Source: CAVVGZ01 sp963747965 (lineage in GTDB: Bacteria > Chloroflexota > Anaerolineae > Anaerolineales > Anaerolineaceae). From it: DNA of 64,000 nt. Below, in pieces: positions 18,635 through 27,684 of the stretch. Under the pieces are notes generated by a model, which saw nothing but the letters and a program-made list of their open reading frames with translations, was not told the DNA's origin and ran no database searches. The stretch covers positions 310,001 to 374,000 of the forward strand of contig CAVVGZ010000008.1 of NCBI GenBank assembly GCA_963747965.1, in the 5' to 3' direction. Position 1 is the first letter of the stretch. Each line of letters begins with the position of its first letter. Position numbers and translations under genes: made by a program.

Positions 18635-19831
18635 ATGCTTACATTCAAGCAGCTCATCCAAAATCAATTCTTTCTCTTCATGTTCGCCCGGCTCATCTTT
18701 GGTACTGGACAAAAAATTATCCACCCATTTCTGCCAGAATTTGCCCGGGGACTGGGAGTTGATATTACAGCACTCTCATGGGTGCTTTCAATGTCTTATG
18801 TCGGCAGTGCTCTGGGGCCATTTACAGGGACTTTCTCCGATCATTATGGAAGAAAAAATGGCATGGTTCTCGGGTTGGGGGTGCTTCTATGCGGTTTATC
18901 TCTCCTGGTATTCTTTCCGTCGGTGCTCACTTTCGGTATTGCACTACTGGGAGGTACCCTGGGGAAAATAATCTTCATGCCGGCTTTCCTGGCTCATGTA
19001 GGCGATACAGTTCCATACGAGAAACGCGGCTTCGTCATCAGCCTGGCAGAAATGACCTGGGCATTAAGTTACATAATCGGAGTGCCTGTTGCCGGTTACA
19101 TCATTGAAATGTATAGCTGGAAAGCCCCTTTCATCTTTCTGGCAATTCTTGGGGGCATCGCCTTGCTTCTAATCATCTTGCGTGTCCGCAGCCAAACGCT
19201 GCCTATCACACAGGGGAATTCTATTTTCCGCAACATAACACATGTCTTTAATCAAAGAATTGCCCTGTTGGGTCTATTTGCCGGGTTGATGATCGGCACT
19301 GGAAATGAGATGGTGCGCGTGGTTTTGGGATCCTGGTTTGAAGATAGTTTTAATTTATCAGTGGTTGTGATTGGAATTTCGACAATGACGGTTGGTTTTG
19401 CCATGCTGGCCGGGGAACTCTTTTCCGCTGTAGCCATGGACCGTATCGGCAAACGGCGCGCCATTAATATCGCCTTAGGCATGGTAATCCTTGTCAACCT
19501 CAACATTTTCTGGATGGCGAACCAGTTTGCCAGCGCCATTTTCTGGCTTTTCTTATTCTTTATGTTCAATGAAATCGCAATTGTCAGTTCGCTGACACTT
19601 TCAAGCGAACTTGTACCAGAAACTAGGGCTACCATGCTTGCCACATATATCTCATCCATTACTTTAGGCTTTGCTGTTGGTGCTCCACTGGCACCTTTCT
19701 TTTATCAATGGGGTTTTGAAATTACAGTCCTTGCCAGTACTATCTTCTATCCAATTGCCTTGCTATCCATCAACAAGATTTTCACTGCCAATAAAAATGC
19801 CGTTCAAGAGACAATTCTTGTGAATGAGTGA
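18635..19831 (+). CDS. MFS transporter, paralog 3
   Basis: A 398-residue third paralog with SDHYGRKNG after helix 2, WFEDSFNLSVVVIG before helix 8 and MDRIGKRRA in the second half. The frame opens at a TTG at 18581, but ATG 18635 (MLTFKQLIQNQFFLF) aligns exactly with the start of paralog 1 (MITFRQIRNPLILFF). The three genes probably arose by tandem duplication and have since diverged well beyond allele level. They may transport related substrates or form distinct efflux routes. Confidence 0.9.
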   Translation: MLTFKQLIQNQFFLFMFARLIFGTGQKIIHPFLPEFARGLGVDITALSWVLSMSYVGSALGPFTGTFSDHYGRKNGMVLGLGVLLCGLSLLVFFPSVLTFGIALLGGTLGKIIFMPAFLAHVGDTVPYEKRGFVISLAEMTWALSYIIGVPVAGYIIEMYSWKAPFIFLAILGGIALLLIILRVRSQTLPITQGNSIFRNITHVFNQRIALLGLFAGLMIGTGNEMVRVVLGSWFEDSFNLSVVVIGISTMTVGFAMLAGELFSAVAMDRIGKRRAINIALGMVILVNLNIFWMANQFASAIFWLFLFFMFNEIAIVSSLTLSSELVPETRATMLATYISSITLGFAVGAPLAPFFYQWGFEITVLASTIFYPIALLSINKIFTANKNAVQETILVNE

Positions 19832-19834
19832 TGG

Positions 19835-20365
19835 TTGTTTTCTGGTCAAATGGGCTGTTGATCGAACGGTTTGGCTGGAGGATTCGTTCGGTTTACGCAT
19901 TGCCGCCCTGGGGCTGCCTCAGCATTAATTGGACTTGCAGACATCAGGGTAGAAGTGCTGACTGCAACGATTATAGATCGTCTCAGAAATAAGAGAGCCA
20001 TAAGGATTGGGTTGGTTGTAAACAGCCTCATCGCACTGCTCCTGCCCTGGACTGGCAGCAGAATTGCAGGGGCTTTTATTGGCTTGTTCCTGCTCTCCCT
20101 GACTTCGGAGTTCGTTATTAAGAGCAGCCTGCCGGTCATGGCTGAAATCATGCCAAAGGCCAGGGCACCCTTGATGGGTTTCACCGTAGCGGCCTGCTTA
20201 TACGCCCGGGCAACCGGAGCATTGATTTCACCTGCGTTATACCAGCAGGGATTTCTGGCAAACGCAGCTGCAGCGTTCTTCCTTTTCCTGGCGGCCTGTT
20301 TCTTCCTGAGGGATTTAAATATCCGTCCGCCGCAGGAACTTCTTTCGGATGTATACCCGGGATAA
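19835..20365 (+). pseudogene. Degenerate fourth MFS copy with internal deletion
   Basis: Directly after paralog 3, the sequence encodes only scraps of the first half (NGLLIERFGW, matching GLLIEKVGW of paralog 2). It then jumps to TVWLEDSFGLRIAALGL, which matches WLEDSFKLSVTALGL from helix 7/8. The jump occurs within GGCTGGA, a short sequence present at both corresponding places in paralog 2. The frame then changes at least once more (TAA near 19925), and ALIGLADIRVEVLTATIIDRLRNKR onward covers helices 8-12 down to the stop at 20365. Helices 1-5 are missing. This is a true remnant, unlike the simple frameshifts elsewhere in the window. Confidence 0.8.
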
Positions 20366-20497
20366 ACCACATCCCTTGTCCGGTATAATAAAGAGTATCG
20401 GTCCAGACCTTGAGGATTGCTGTTAAGCAAACCGGCTAGATTAATGCCGAAATCAACCGACTGCAGGCAGTCAATTACAATAGGAGATATCCATCCA

Positions 20498-21133
20498 GTG
20501 CCTACTCTGGAAAAAGCCCGTCAATGGTACCGTGATGTAGATGCAGTTCATAACTTTGGCCATATTGAACGAGTCTTCAATATGGCTGTCCGCCTGGCTG
20601 GCGAAGAAAATGCCGATATGGAAATTGTTATGGCAGCCGCCTTGCTGCACGATGCCATCGGGACTACTCCTGGAGCAGAGGCGCGCAGCGACCATCACCT
20701 TGCTTCTGCTGAATTCGCTGCCGGAGTGCTGGCTGAAGAAGGCTGGGATGAAAATCGTATCGCTGCCGTTCAGCACTGCATCCGCGCCCACCGCTATAGG
20801 GATAACAGCGAACTTCCGCAGACAATCGAAGCCATGGTGATTTTTGATGCGGACAAACTGGATGTGCTCGGGGCTGTTGGAGTTGAACGTGTCATTGCTT
20901 ACGCCGTACTGGCCGGTGAACCCATCTTCAGGCAGCCCTCGCAGCAGTTCCTGCAAACCGGGGTAAAGATACCCGGTGAACCGCACTCCGCTTACCATGA
21001 GTATTTATTCAAACTGGTTAAAATCAAGGACCGCTTGTTTACCAGGTCTGCCAGGTTGCTGGCTGAAGACCGTGATTATTACCTGGGAGAATTTTTCCTG
21101 CGTCTGGCGGATGAGATGGAAGGAAAGCGCTGA
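20498..21133 (+). CDS. HD-domain phosphohydrolase
   Basis: A 211-residue HD-superfamily protein with metal ligands in order: HNFGH, LLHD (AAALLHDAIG), H-x3-D within RAHRYRD, and a later Asp in VIFDADKLD. Such proteins are metal-dependent phosphohydrolases acting on nucleotides or similar phosphoesters. The architecture resembles YedJ/YpgQ-type hydrolases. GTG 20498 is preferred because TAGGAGATAT lies just upstream. In-frame starts at 20417 and 20444 lack a ribosome site and add unlike sequence. Confidence 0.85.
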   Translation: MPTLEKARQWYRDVDAVHNFGHIERVFNMAVRLAGEENADMEIVMAAALLHDAIGTTPGAEARSDHHLASAEFAAGVLAEEGWDENRIAAVQHCIRAHRYRDNSELPQTIEAMVIFDADKLDVLGAVGVERVIAYAVLAGEPIFRQPSQQFLQTGVKIPGEPHSAYHEYLFKLVKIKDRLFTRSARLLAEDRDYYLGEFFLRLADEMEGKR

Positions 21134-21216
21134 AATTTAGCAATACGGAAAGCAATCCGGACGAAAATATAATGAGTTAATACCCGTATTCAGGGTTTGA
21201 AGGAAGGATAATTGCC

Positions 21217-23118
21217 ATGGCTCCCATTTGCAGTACCGGAAACATCCTGCACATAGACCTTACCAACCGTACCACCTGGGTGGAAAATCCCCCGGACTCC
21301 TTTTACCGCAAGTATGGCGGCGGCAGCGCCATGGGGGTCTATTACCTGTTGAAAGGGATGCCAGCTGGTGTGGATCCGCTTTCTCCGCAAAACATTCTTA
21401 CCTTATTTACCGGCATTCCCACCGGCCTGCCTATATCCGGGCAGTCACGCCTGAATGCCAATGCCAGGTCCCCGCTGACGGGGGCTGTGGGAGATGGTCA
21501 ATGCGGTGGTTTTTTGCCGGCTATGGTCAAATTTTCCGGATTTGACGGGCTGGTGATTAATGGGCGGGCTGACCGTCCGGTCTATATATGGATACATGAC
21601 GGCCAGGTTGAAATCCGCGATGCCGGTCATTTGTGGGGAAAAACAACCGGCGTTGTCGAGGATATGTTGAAAGAGGAACTGGACAATCCGAAAATTGAAG
21701 TGCTGCAAATTGGTCCGGCAGGAGAAAATCTTGTCAGGTTTGCAGCCATCATCAACATGGTCAACCGTGCAAACGGGCGAACCGGCATGGGTGCAGTGAT
21801 GGGCTCCAAGAACCTGAAGGCCATTGCCTTTTACGGCAAGCATAAGCTGAATCCCGCCGATCCCAGGAAGCTCAGCCAGATGTTTCGGGAGGGGACAAAG
21901 AATATCCCCAATTATCCATCGGTTGAGCGCATGCATATCCTTGGCACAACCGGCGGCTTATCCGGACACAACCTGGCCGGAGGCCTGCCAACCCGCAATT
22001 ATAACGAAGGTCAGTTTGAAGGTTACGAATCGATCAGCGGTGAACGCATGGTGGAGACCATCCTCACCAGGCGGGACACCTGCTTTTCATGCACCGTTCG
22101 CTGCAAACGCGTCGTGGAAACAGAATTCAATGGCCGTCAGGTATCCGAACGTTACGGTGGTCCGGAATTTGAGACCATGGCCACCTTTGGCTCGTACTGC
22201 GGCAATGACAATATGCATGCTGTTGCCCTGGCTAATCAACTCTGCAACTGGTATGGGATGGATACCATCTCCTGCGGGGCAACCATCTCTTTTGCCATGG
22301 AGTGCTTTGAAAAGGGGCTCATTACCAGCGAAGATACCGACGGCATTGACCTGCGTTACGGAAATGCGGAAGCCATTGTGCAGATGGTGGAGAGAATTGC
22401 CCTCCGCCAGGGATTCGGTGATATCCTGGCCGAGGGTTCGGAGCGGGCAGCCAGGCATATTGGTAAAGGGGCAGAACAGTTCCTGATTACTTCGAAAGGT
22501 CAGGAAGCACCGGCGCACATGCCCCAGCGCAAGAAAACCATGGGAATCATCTATGCCGTCAATCCATTCGGCGCCGACCATGAGTCCTCCGAACACGATG
22601 GCAGTATTGAGGAAGGCGCAGGTGAACTTGCCCAATCGCGGCTTGCTGAACTTGGTCTTACTGAGCTTCAGCCTAAAAACAGCCTGAATGACGGCAAGGC
22701 ACGTTTCGTAGCTGTCACCCAGCGTCTTTACTCTGCCCTGGATACCTTCGGGCTTTGCAGCTTCGTCTATGGTATCGGCTGGCAGCTTTATGGTCCCGCG
22801 CAGACGGTTGAAATGCTGCAGGCAGCCACCGGATGGGATTGGACATTGGAGGAATATCTCCAGGTGGGTGAAAGGCGTATCAACTTGATGCGGGCTTTCA
22901 ATGCCCGGGAAGGATTTACCCGGGATGATGACACCCTTCCGGCAAAATTTTTCAAACCTCTCCAGGGAACCGGGTCGTATGCCGGGGTGCATTTTGACCA
23001 CGATCAGTTTGAAAAGATAAAAGATGCCTATTACCACCACCAGGGTTGGGAAGGGAACACCGGGAACCCCTCCCGCCAGAAACTGGAATCGCTTGGGTTG
23101 GAATGGATTAATGGGTAA
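21217..23118 (+). CDS. aor: Aldehyde:ferredoxin oxidoreductase, tungsten/molybdopterin family
   Basis: A 633-residue AOR-family enzyme that oxidises aldehydes (or a related substrate) with ferredoxin as partner, using a bis-pyranopterin W or Mo cofactor and one [4Fe-4S] cluster. The N-terminal AOR fold starts GNILHIDLTNRTTWVE and includes YGGGSAMGVYYL. The cluster motif is C-x2-C-x3-C in DTCFSCTVRC, with the distal Cys in DTFGLCSF. The start ATG 21217 follows AAGGAAGGATAATTGCC. No MoaD-like, ferredoxin or partner-subunit gene is adjacent. This family is usual in anaerobes and supports an anaerobic lifestyle. Confidence 0.93.
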   Translation: MAPICSTGNILHIDLTNRTTWVENPPDSFYRKYGGGSAMGVYYLLKGMPAGVDPLSPQNILTLFTGIPTGLPISGQSRLNANARSPLTGAVGDGQCGGFLPAMVKFSGFDGLVINGRADRPVYIWIHDGQVEIRDAGHLWGKTTGVVEDMLKEELDNPKIEVLQIGPAGENLVRFAAIINMVNRANGRTGMGAVMGSKNLKAIAFYGKHKLNPADPRKLSQMFREGTKNIPNYPSVERMHILGTTGGLSGHNLAGGLPTRNYNEGQFEGYESISGERMVETILTRRDTCFSCTVRCKRVVETEFNGRQVSERYGGPEFETMATFGSYCGNDNMHAVALANQLCNWYGMDTISCGATISFAMECFEKGLITSEDTDGIDLRYGNAEAIVQMVERIALRQGFGDILAEGSERAARHIGKGAEQFLITSKGQEAPAHMPQRKKTMGIIYAVNPFGADHESSEHDGSIEEGAGELAQSRLAELGLTELQPKNSLNDGKARFVAVTQRLYSALDTFGLCSFVYGIGWQLYGPAQTVEMLQAATGWDWTLEEYLQVGERRINLMRAFNAREGFTRDDDTLPAKFFKPLQGTGSYAGVHFDHDQFEKIKDAYYHHQGWEGNTGNPSRQKLESLGLEWING

Positions 23119-23193
23119 GGACCGCCTCACAACGATCTTGTGGTAAACTGGACCGGTTGCATCTCAGGTCATTAATCAAAATAATTTGAATAT

Positions 23194-23217
23194 CCCCTCT
23201 CCGGTACCGGAGAGGGG
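23194..23217. promoter_or_regulatory. Perfect 24-bp palindrome upstream of the IMPase gene
   Basis: CCCCTCTCCGGT is followed immediately by its exact reverse complement, with no spacer. It ends 26 bases before the ATG at 23244. As DNA it could be an operator. As RNA it would form a GC-rich stem between the AOR stop and the next ribosome site. It has no U-tract. Confidence 0.5.
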
Positions 23218-23243
23218 TGAATCATGCTTATAGGAAAAAGATC

Positions 23244-24038
23244 ATGCGACCACTCTTAACCGAAATCGTGGATTGGGCTCTCAAGGCAGGCGAAATCCTG
23301 CGTAAAGGCAGCCAGGAGGGCTTCCAGGTAAAACACAAAAGCGAAATTGATTTGGTGACCAATATCGATCACCTATCAGAAGAGTATATCCTCGGCCAGA
23401 TACGTGCCAGTTATCCCCAGCACAAGATTGTTACCGAAGAGTCCGGCACATTTGAGGGTAACGGGCAAGGCTGCTGGCATATCGATCCCCTGGACGGTAC
23501 GGTTAATTTTGCCCACGGAATTCCCATTTTCAGCGTTTCCCTTGCTTATGCTGAAAACAGTACCGTTCTGATGGGCGTCGTCTATGATCCCATGCGGGAT
23601 GAATGTTTCTCTGCAGAGAAAGGGAAGGGAGCCTGGTTAAACGGCAAACCGATTCATGTCTCCACCAACGATCAATTGATCAACAGCTTGCTGGTAACCG
23701 GTTTCCCTTATGATAAAGGCGTCTCAACGGAAGACAACTTTGATAATTTTCTCCACCTGAATAAAAAAACCCAGGGTGTTCGGCGGCTGGGATCTGCCGC
23801 ACTGGACCTCTGTTATATTGCTGCCGGCCGGATGGAAGGTTACTGGGAATTAAAAATGAGCCCGTGGGATATTGCTGCCGGTACGCTTATCGTCGAGGAA
23901 GCCGGGGGTGTGGTAACCTCTTTAGAGGGAAGCCCGGATTATTTTAAGCCCCCCTATTCCGTTATAGCCGCTAATCCCCCAATTTCCCGGCTCATCCTTG
24001 AGGAACTTGCAGCAGTCAGCCATCGTTCCCCTCAATAA
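23244..24038 (+). CDS. suhB: Inositol-monophosphatase-family phosphatase
   Basis: A 264-residue Mg-dependent, Li-sensitive-type phosphatase. Metal-binding motifs: VTEESGTF (motif with Glu), WHIDPLDGTVNFAHG (D-P-L-D-G-T-x-N) and WELKMSPWDIAAGTLIVEEAGG (W-D-x-A-A-G). Likely substrates are inositol-1-phosphate or other sugar phosphates; Anaerolineae-type bacteria may use it for phosphatidylinositol-type lipids, which is inference. ATG 23244 follows TAGGAAAAAG. An in-frame GTG at 23217 lies inside the palindrome and is unlikely. The gene ends at a clear terminator. Confidence 0.92.
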   Translation: MRPLLTEIVDWALKAGEILRKGSQEGFQVKHKSEIDLVTNIDHLSEEYILGQIRASYPQHKIVTEESGTFEGNGQGCWHIDPLDGTVNFAHGIPIFSVSLAYAENSTVLMGVVYDPMRDECFSAEKGKGAWLNGKPIHVSTNDQLINSLLVTGFPYDKGVSTEDNFDNFLHLNKKTQGVRRLGSAALDLCYIAAGRMEGYWELKMSPWDIAAGTLIVEEAGGVVTSLEGSPDYFKPPYSVIAANPPISRLILEELAAVSHRSPQ

Positions 24039-24062
24039 GGTAATAGCGTAATTCATAAACAC

Positions 24063-24097
24063 AAACAGGCTCCCTGTACAATCAGGAGCCTGTTTTC
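24063..24097 (+). terminator. Rho-independent terminator after suhB
   Basis: An 11-bp stem, AAACAGGCTCC pairing with 24085-24095, with an 11-base loop followed by T-rich sequence. It lies 25 bases after the stop codon. Confidence 0.85.
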
Positions 24098-24115
24098 TAT
24101 GCGGATTATCTCCAC

Positions 24116-25148
24116 CTATTGTTGTGACTCTCCGGTTTCGCCCGGTTCAGGCTCAGGCAAAATTTCATTCTCTTCCGGTAAGGCCATGGACGCATCGGCA
24201 GGCTCGCCCTGCCGCCCGGTCAACCTCCGGAATACAAGGGTCCATGCTGTGCCGAGATAGGCTTCCAGGACTGCCCCAGCCAGGATCATCGCCGGTATAT
24301 ACAGGCATAACAATGTCACGGTAACCGTACTCACGGCAATTAATCCTGTATTCGATTCTGCAGCTGCCGAACCGATAAACCCAATAATCATTGGCACAAG
24401 CATGGCAAGCAGTGGAAGGGCAAGCAGGAATGTAATCACCAGCGTGGCGATTGACAGGATCACCCCCATAACAATGTAAGCGCCAAAATTGTCCCGTGAT
24501 AACCTGCCAGGCGCGTTTCACACCTTCAAAGACATCCAGGTTTTCCCCGACAATTGCCACAATCACCTGGTTAATAAATATGGAAACACCCCAGCCTATT
24601 ATTATCGCAAATGGAATCAGGCAGCACAGCCCGCACCCAAGCGTTACGACGGTAAATAAAATGGCTGGCAGGAATAGTAGAATTCCAATGATCCAACCCA
24701 GCACTGTCAGGCCGACTGTAAAAAGAACCACCCTCCAAAAATAAGGGTAACTCCCGCTAAACAATTCTCCAAAGCGCAGCTTCTTAACGCCTTCATCCGC
24801 CTGCCAGGCACCTTTAACCAGGCCGATTTGCCCGATGGTGCGCAAGACCAGGGTAATCAAGATAATCAGGAAAATAAGGAGAAGGATTCCTAATCCAATT
24901 AATACCCATACCCCGGCAGGAATACTCCCAAAAAATTGTCCCGCCTGCTCAAAGAATTGGTTAAAACCCTTGCTGTACTCGCCGCCCTCAAAACCGGACC
25001 AGTTTGATGGCCCTCCATTCCCACCTCCACCGCCCCCCCCGCCTCCCCCGCCGCCTTTCCCGCAGCTAGCCAGGAAACCAAACAGCCATAACACCTTAAA
25101 TTTCCAGGTGATATTCCAACTCTTTTTTAAAATTTCACCGTAATCCAT
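24116..25148 (-). CDS. Membrane protein with poly-glycine loop, frameshifted
   Basis: About 343 residues if corrected, with about six membrane segments. After the first segment (VLWLFGFLASCGK) comes a run of twelve glycines, then a loop with aromatic residues and later helices such as IPFAIIIGWGVSIFINQVIVAIV. The overall pattern resembles the membrane domain of glycerophosphodiester-phosphodiesterase-like and DUF7544-type proteins. The frame changes at the A4 run 24485-24488 (T4 in the gene). Removing one base gives TGQFGAYIVMGVILSIATLV and an unbroken acidic C-terminus ending ETGESQQ. ATG 25148 is chosen because GGAGGG lies a few bases upstream. Confidence 0.75.
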
Positions 25149-25338
25149 TATTCCCTCCATAATAGTTACAATTCAGAGATGCTGCAGCCTTGATGATTTG
25201 TTCCAGGTAGTAATGAGTATTAGTCAGGAGCAGAAATCAAATTCCAGTTCATATAATTCCTCACCGAAGCCGGAAAAAATCCTGCCTTTTCAATACTATT
25301 TACGATTTAACGGCTGTCAAGGTTTCGATGAATCCGGA

Positions 25339-26895
25339 TTATTCCCATTCAATTGTTGCCGGGGGCTTGCTGGTAATATCATAAACCACCCGGTTGACTC
25401 CGCCAATCTCATTGACGATACGGTTGGCAGTCCTGGCCAGCAGTTCAGCCGGTAGTCGCGCCCAATCAGCGGTCATAAAATCATCCGTGGTGACTGCCCG
25501 CAAAGCAATCACCTCCTGGTAGGTGCGCTGGTCTCCCATTACGCCCACCGACCGGACCGGCAGCAGCACTGCAAAAGCCTGGGAGATCATACCTGTTTCT
25601 CCGCGTGTGCTGCGGCCCAGCAGACCGGCCTGCTCCAATTCCCCGGTAAAGACCGCATCTGCCAGCCGGAGTATTTCCAGCCTCTTCGGGGTGATATCCC
25701 CCAGGCAGCGCACAGCCAGGCCAGGCCCCGGGAAGGGCTGTCTCCACACCAGTTCGGCCGGCAGACCCAGGGCTTCTCCCACCGCCCTTACCTCATCCTT
25801 GAAAAGGAAGCGCAGCGGTTCAACCAGTTCAAAGGAAATATCCTCCGGCAGCCCGCCCACATTGTGATGCGATTTAATGCGGTGTGCTTTTTTTGCATCG
25901 CGGCCGCTGGACTCCACCACGTCCGGGTAAATGGTTCCCTGCACCAGGAAGGGCGGTTTCCCCAACAGTTCAGCCTGTTTTTCAAAGACCCGGATGAATG
26001 TCTCACCGATGATCCGCCGTTTCTGCTCCGGATCACTGACCCCTCTCAAAGCCGTGAGAAATGTCTGGGATGCATCCACCACCACCAGGTCAGCGCCGAG
26101 GTTTCTGCGGAAAGCCTCCTCCACCTGCCTGCGTTCATCCAGTCGCAGCAAACCTGTTTCCACAAACACCGCTGCGAGCTGTTTTCCTACAGCCTGGTAA
26201 ACCAGGGCAGCAGCCACGCTTGAATCAACCCCGCCGCTTACTCCAGCCAGGACGCCTTCACTTCCCACCTGCTGGCGTATTTTTTCCGACATTTCCTGGA
26301 TGATGGATTTGGCTGTCCAATCCTGCCTGGCCCCGCAGATATCTACCACGAAACGGCGCAGGATTTCCGTCCCTGCCGGTGTATGTCTCACTTCCGGATG
26401 GAACTGCAGCCCGTAAATTTTTTTCTGCACGTCACCAATCGCCGCAACCGGGCTGTTGGAACTGCGCGCCAGGATCGAAAATCCGGGAGGGATTTCCTCG
26501 ATCCGGTCCCCGTGAGACATCCACACCGGGTATTCCCCTTCCGGAAGAAGGGGATTGGATAGGATGGTTTGCATTTGAACCATTCCGTACTCCCGCTCCT
26601 CCGAAGGGGCTACCACCCCCCCCAGGACCTGGGTAAGCGCCTGTAAGCCGTAGCAAATTCCCAGGATGGGTAAACCGGATGCCAGGAGAAAAGCCGGCAG
26701 CTGCGGCGCTCCTTCTTGATACACCGATTCCGGTCCCCCGGAGAGGATAAATCCCTTGGGTTTCAGGTTGGAAATTTTTTCATTTGCTGCATCCCAGGGC
26801 AGCAGCTCGCTGTAAACATTCATCTCCCGGATGCGGCGGGCAATCAACTGGCTGTACTGCGATCCAAAATCGATAACAACAATTAAATCGGACAT
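25339..26895 (-). CDS. guaA: GMP synthase (glutamine-hydrolysing)
   Basis: A 518-residue enzyme converting XMP to GMP with ATP and glutamine. The N-terminal class-I glutamine amidotransferase has the nucleophile elbow GICYGLQ (Cys in about residues 80-85) and the His-Glu pair in FHPEVRHT. The ATP-pyrophosphatase domain has the PP-loop SGGVDSSVAA. The C-terminal dimerisation domain ends KPPATIEWE, the conserved GuaA tail. It lies 155 bases downstream of xpt on the same strand, forming a purine-salvage pair. Confidence 0.98.
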   Translation of the reverse strand: MSDLIVVIDFGSQYSQLIARRIREMNVYSELLPWDAANEKISNLKPKGFILSGGPESVYQEGAPQLPAFLLASGLPILGICYGLQALTQVLGGVVAPSEEREYGMVQMQTILSNPLLPEGEYPVWMSHGDRIEEIPPGFSILARSSNSPVAAIGDVQKKIYGLQFHPEVRHTPAGTEILRRFVVDICGARQDWTAKSIIQEMSEKIRQQVGSEGVLAGVSGGVDSSVAAALVYQAVGKQLAAVFVETGLLRLDERRQVEEAFRRNLGADLVVVDASQTFLTALRGVSDPEQKRRIIGETFIRVFEKQAELLGKPPFLVQGTIYPDVVESSGRDAKKAHRIKSHHNVGGLPEDISFELVEPLRFLFKDEVRAVGEALGLPAELVWRQPFPGPGLAVRCLGDITPKRLEILRLADAVFTGELEQAGLLGRSTRGETGMISQAFAVLLPVRSVGVMGDQRTYQEVIALRAVTTDDFMTADWARLPAELLARTANRIVNEIGGVNRVVYDITSKPPATIEWE

Positions 26896-27050
26896 GGCAG
26901 AGTATTCCCTTTTCTCTTTGAAAGGAATTCTTTTGTGAATGATGTTTATCCAGAAAATACCAGAAACTGAAAACCAATAACCGGGAAAAGGTTATCCAGG
27001 ATTTCAGGTAGGATCCTGCCGGAGTCCAGAACAGGCAGGAAACATCAGGA

Positions 27051-27623
27051 TTAATCGGCAAAATTGATTTGATCATCGACCATGGATTCAATGATCACCA
27101 GTGATTCAATCGGGATATTAAGTTTGCTGAGCGCTTCCCGCCCGCCTTCAAATGATTTTTCAATCATAACCCCAATTCCCACCATGCTTGCTCCAGCAGC
27201 CTGCGCCAGCCGTACCAGGCCATGAATGGTAGCCCCTGTGGCCAGGAAATCATCGATGATCAACACCCGCTCCCCGGGGCCAAGAAATTCCGGGGAAACG
27301 ATTAACTCAACCATGCGCCCTTTTGTATGCGATGGCGCCAGGGTCAGGTAAACCTGGTTGGGCATGGTAATCGGCTTGGTTTTACGGGCGTACACAACTG
27401 GCAGGTTCATATGGCGGGCGGTCATTAATGCCGGGGCAATACCGGAGATCTCTGCCGTCATAATGCGGGTGGCGCCAATATCGGCAAATCTGCGGGCAAA
27501 CTCCTCGCCGCAGGCATCCATTAAGCTTGGATCAACCTGGTGGTTGATGATGCTGTCGACTTTAAGGATCCCATCACCCAGGTTCTTACCTTCCTTCAGT
27601 ATCCGATCCCTTAAAATCTGCAT
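27051..27623 (-). CDS. xpt: Xanthine phosphoribosyltransferase
   Basis: A 190-residue type-I phosphoribosyltransferase that makes XMP from xanthine and PRPP. The PRPP loop is VLIIDDFLATGATIHGL. The N-terminal ILKEGKNLGDGILKVDSIINHQVD is the Xpt signature. The ATG follows AAGGAGCGGCAT. XMP is the substrate of the adjacent guaA product, so the pair converts xanthine to GMP. I looked for a purine riboswitch in the short leader and did not see one. Confidence 0.96.
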   Translation of the reverse strand: MQILRDRILKEGKNLGDGILKVDSIINHQVDPSLMDACGEEFARRFADIGATRIMTAEISGIAPALMTARHMNLPVVYARKTKPITMPNQVYLTLAPSHTKGRMVELIVSPEFLGPGERVLIIDDFLATGATIHGLVRLAQAAGASMVGIGVMIEKSFEGGREALSKLNIPIESLVIIESMVDDQINFAD

Positions 27624-27684
27624 ATGCCGCTCCTTGTATTGGATGCTATGAATTTTACAACGATTTCATCATAGGGGAAAGAAA

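Noticed and set aside
22087..23130. 347-codon minus-strand frame opposite the AOR gene
   Set aside because: Antisense shadow; the AOR frame has all family motifs.
27624..27684. Purine riboswitch ahead of xpt
   Set aside because: The leader is short and lacks the conserved three-way-junction loops.
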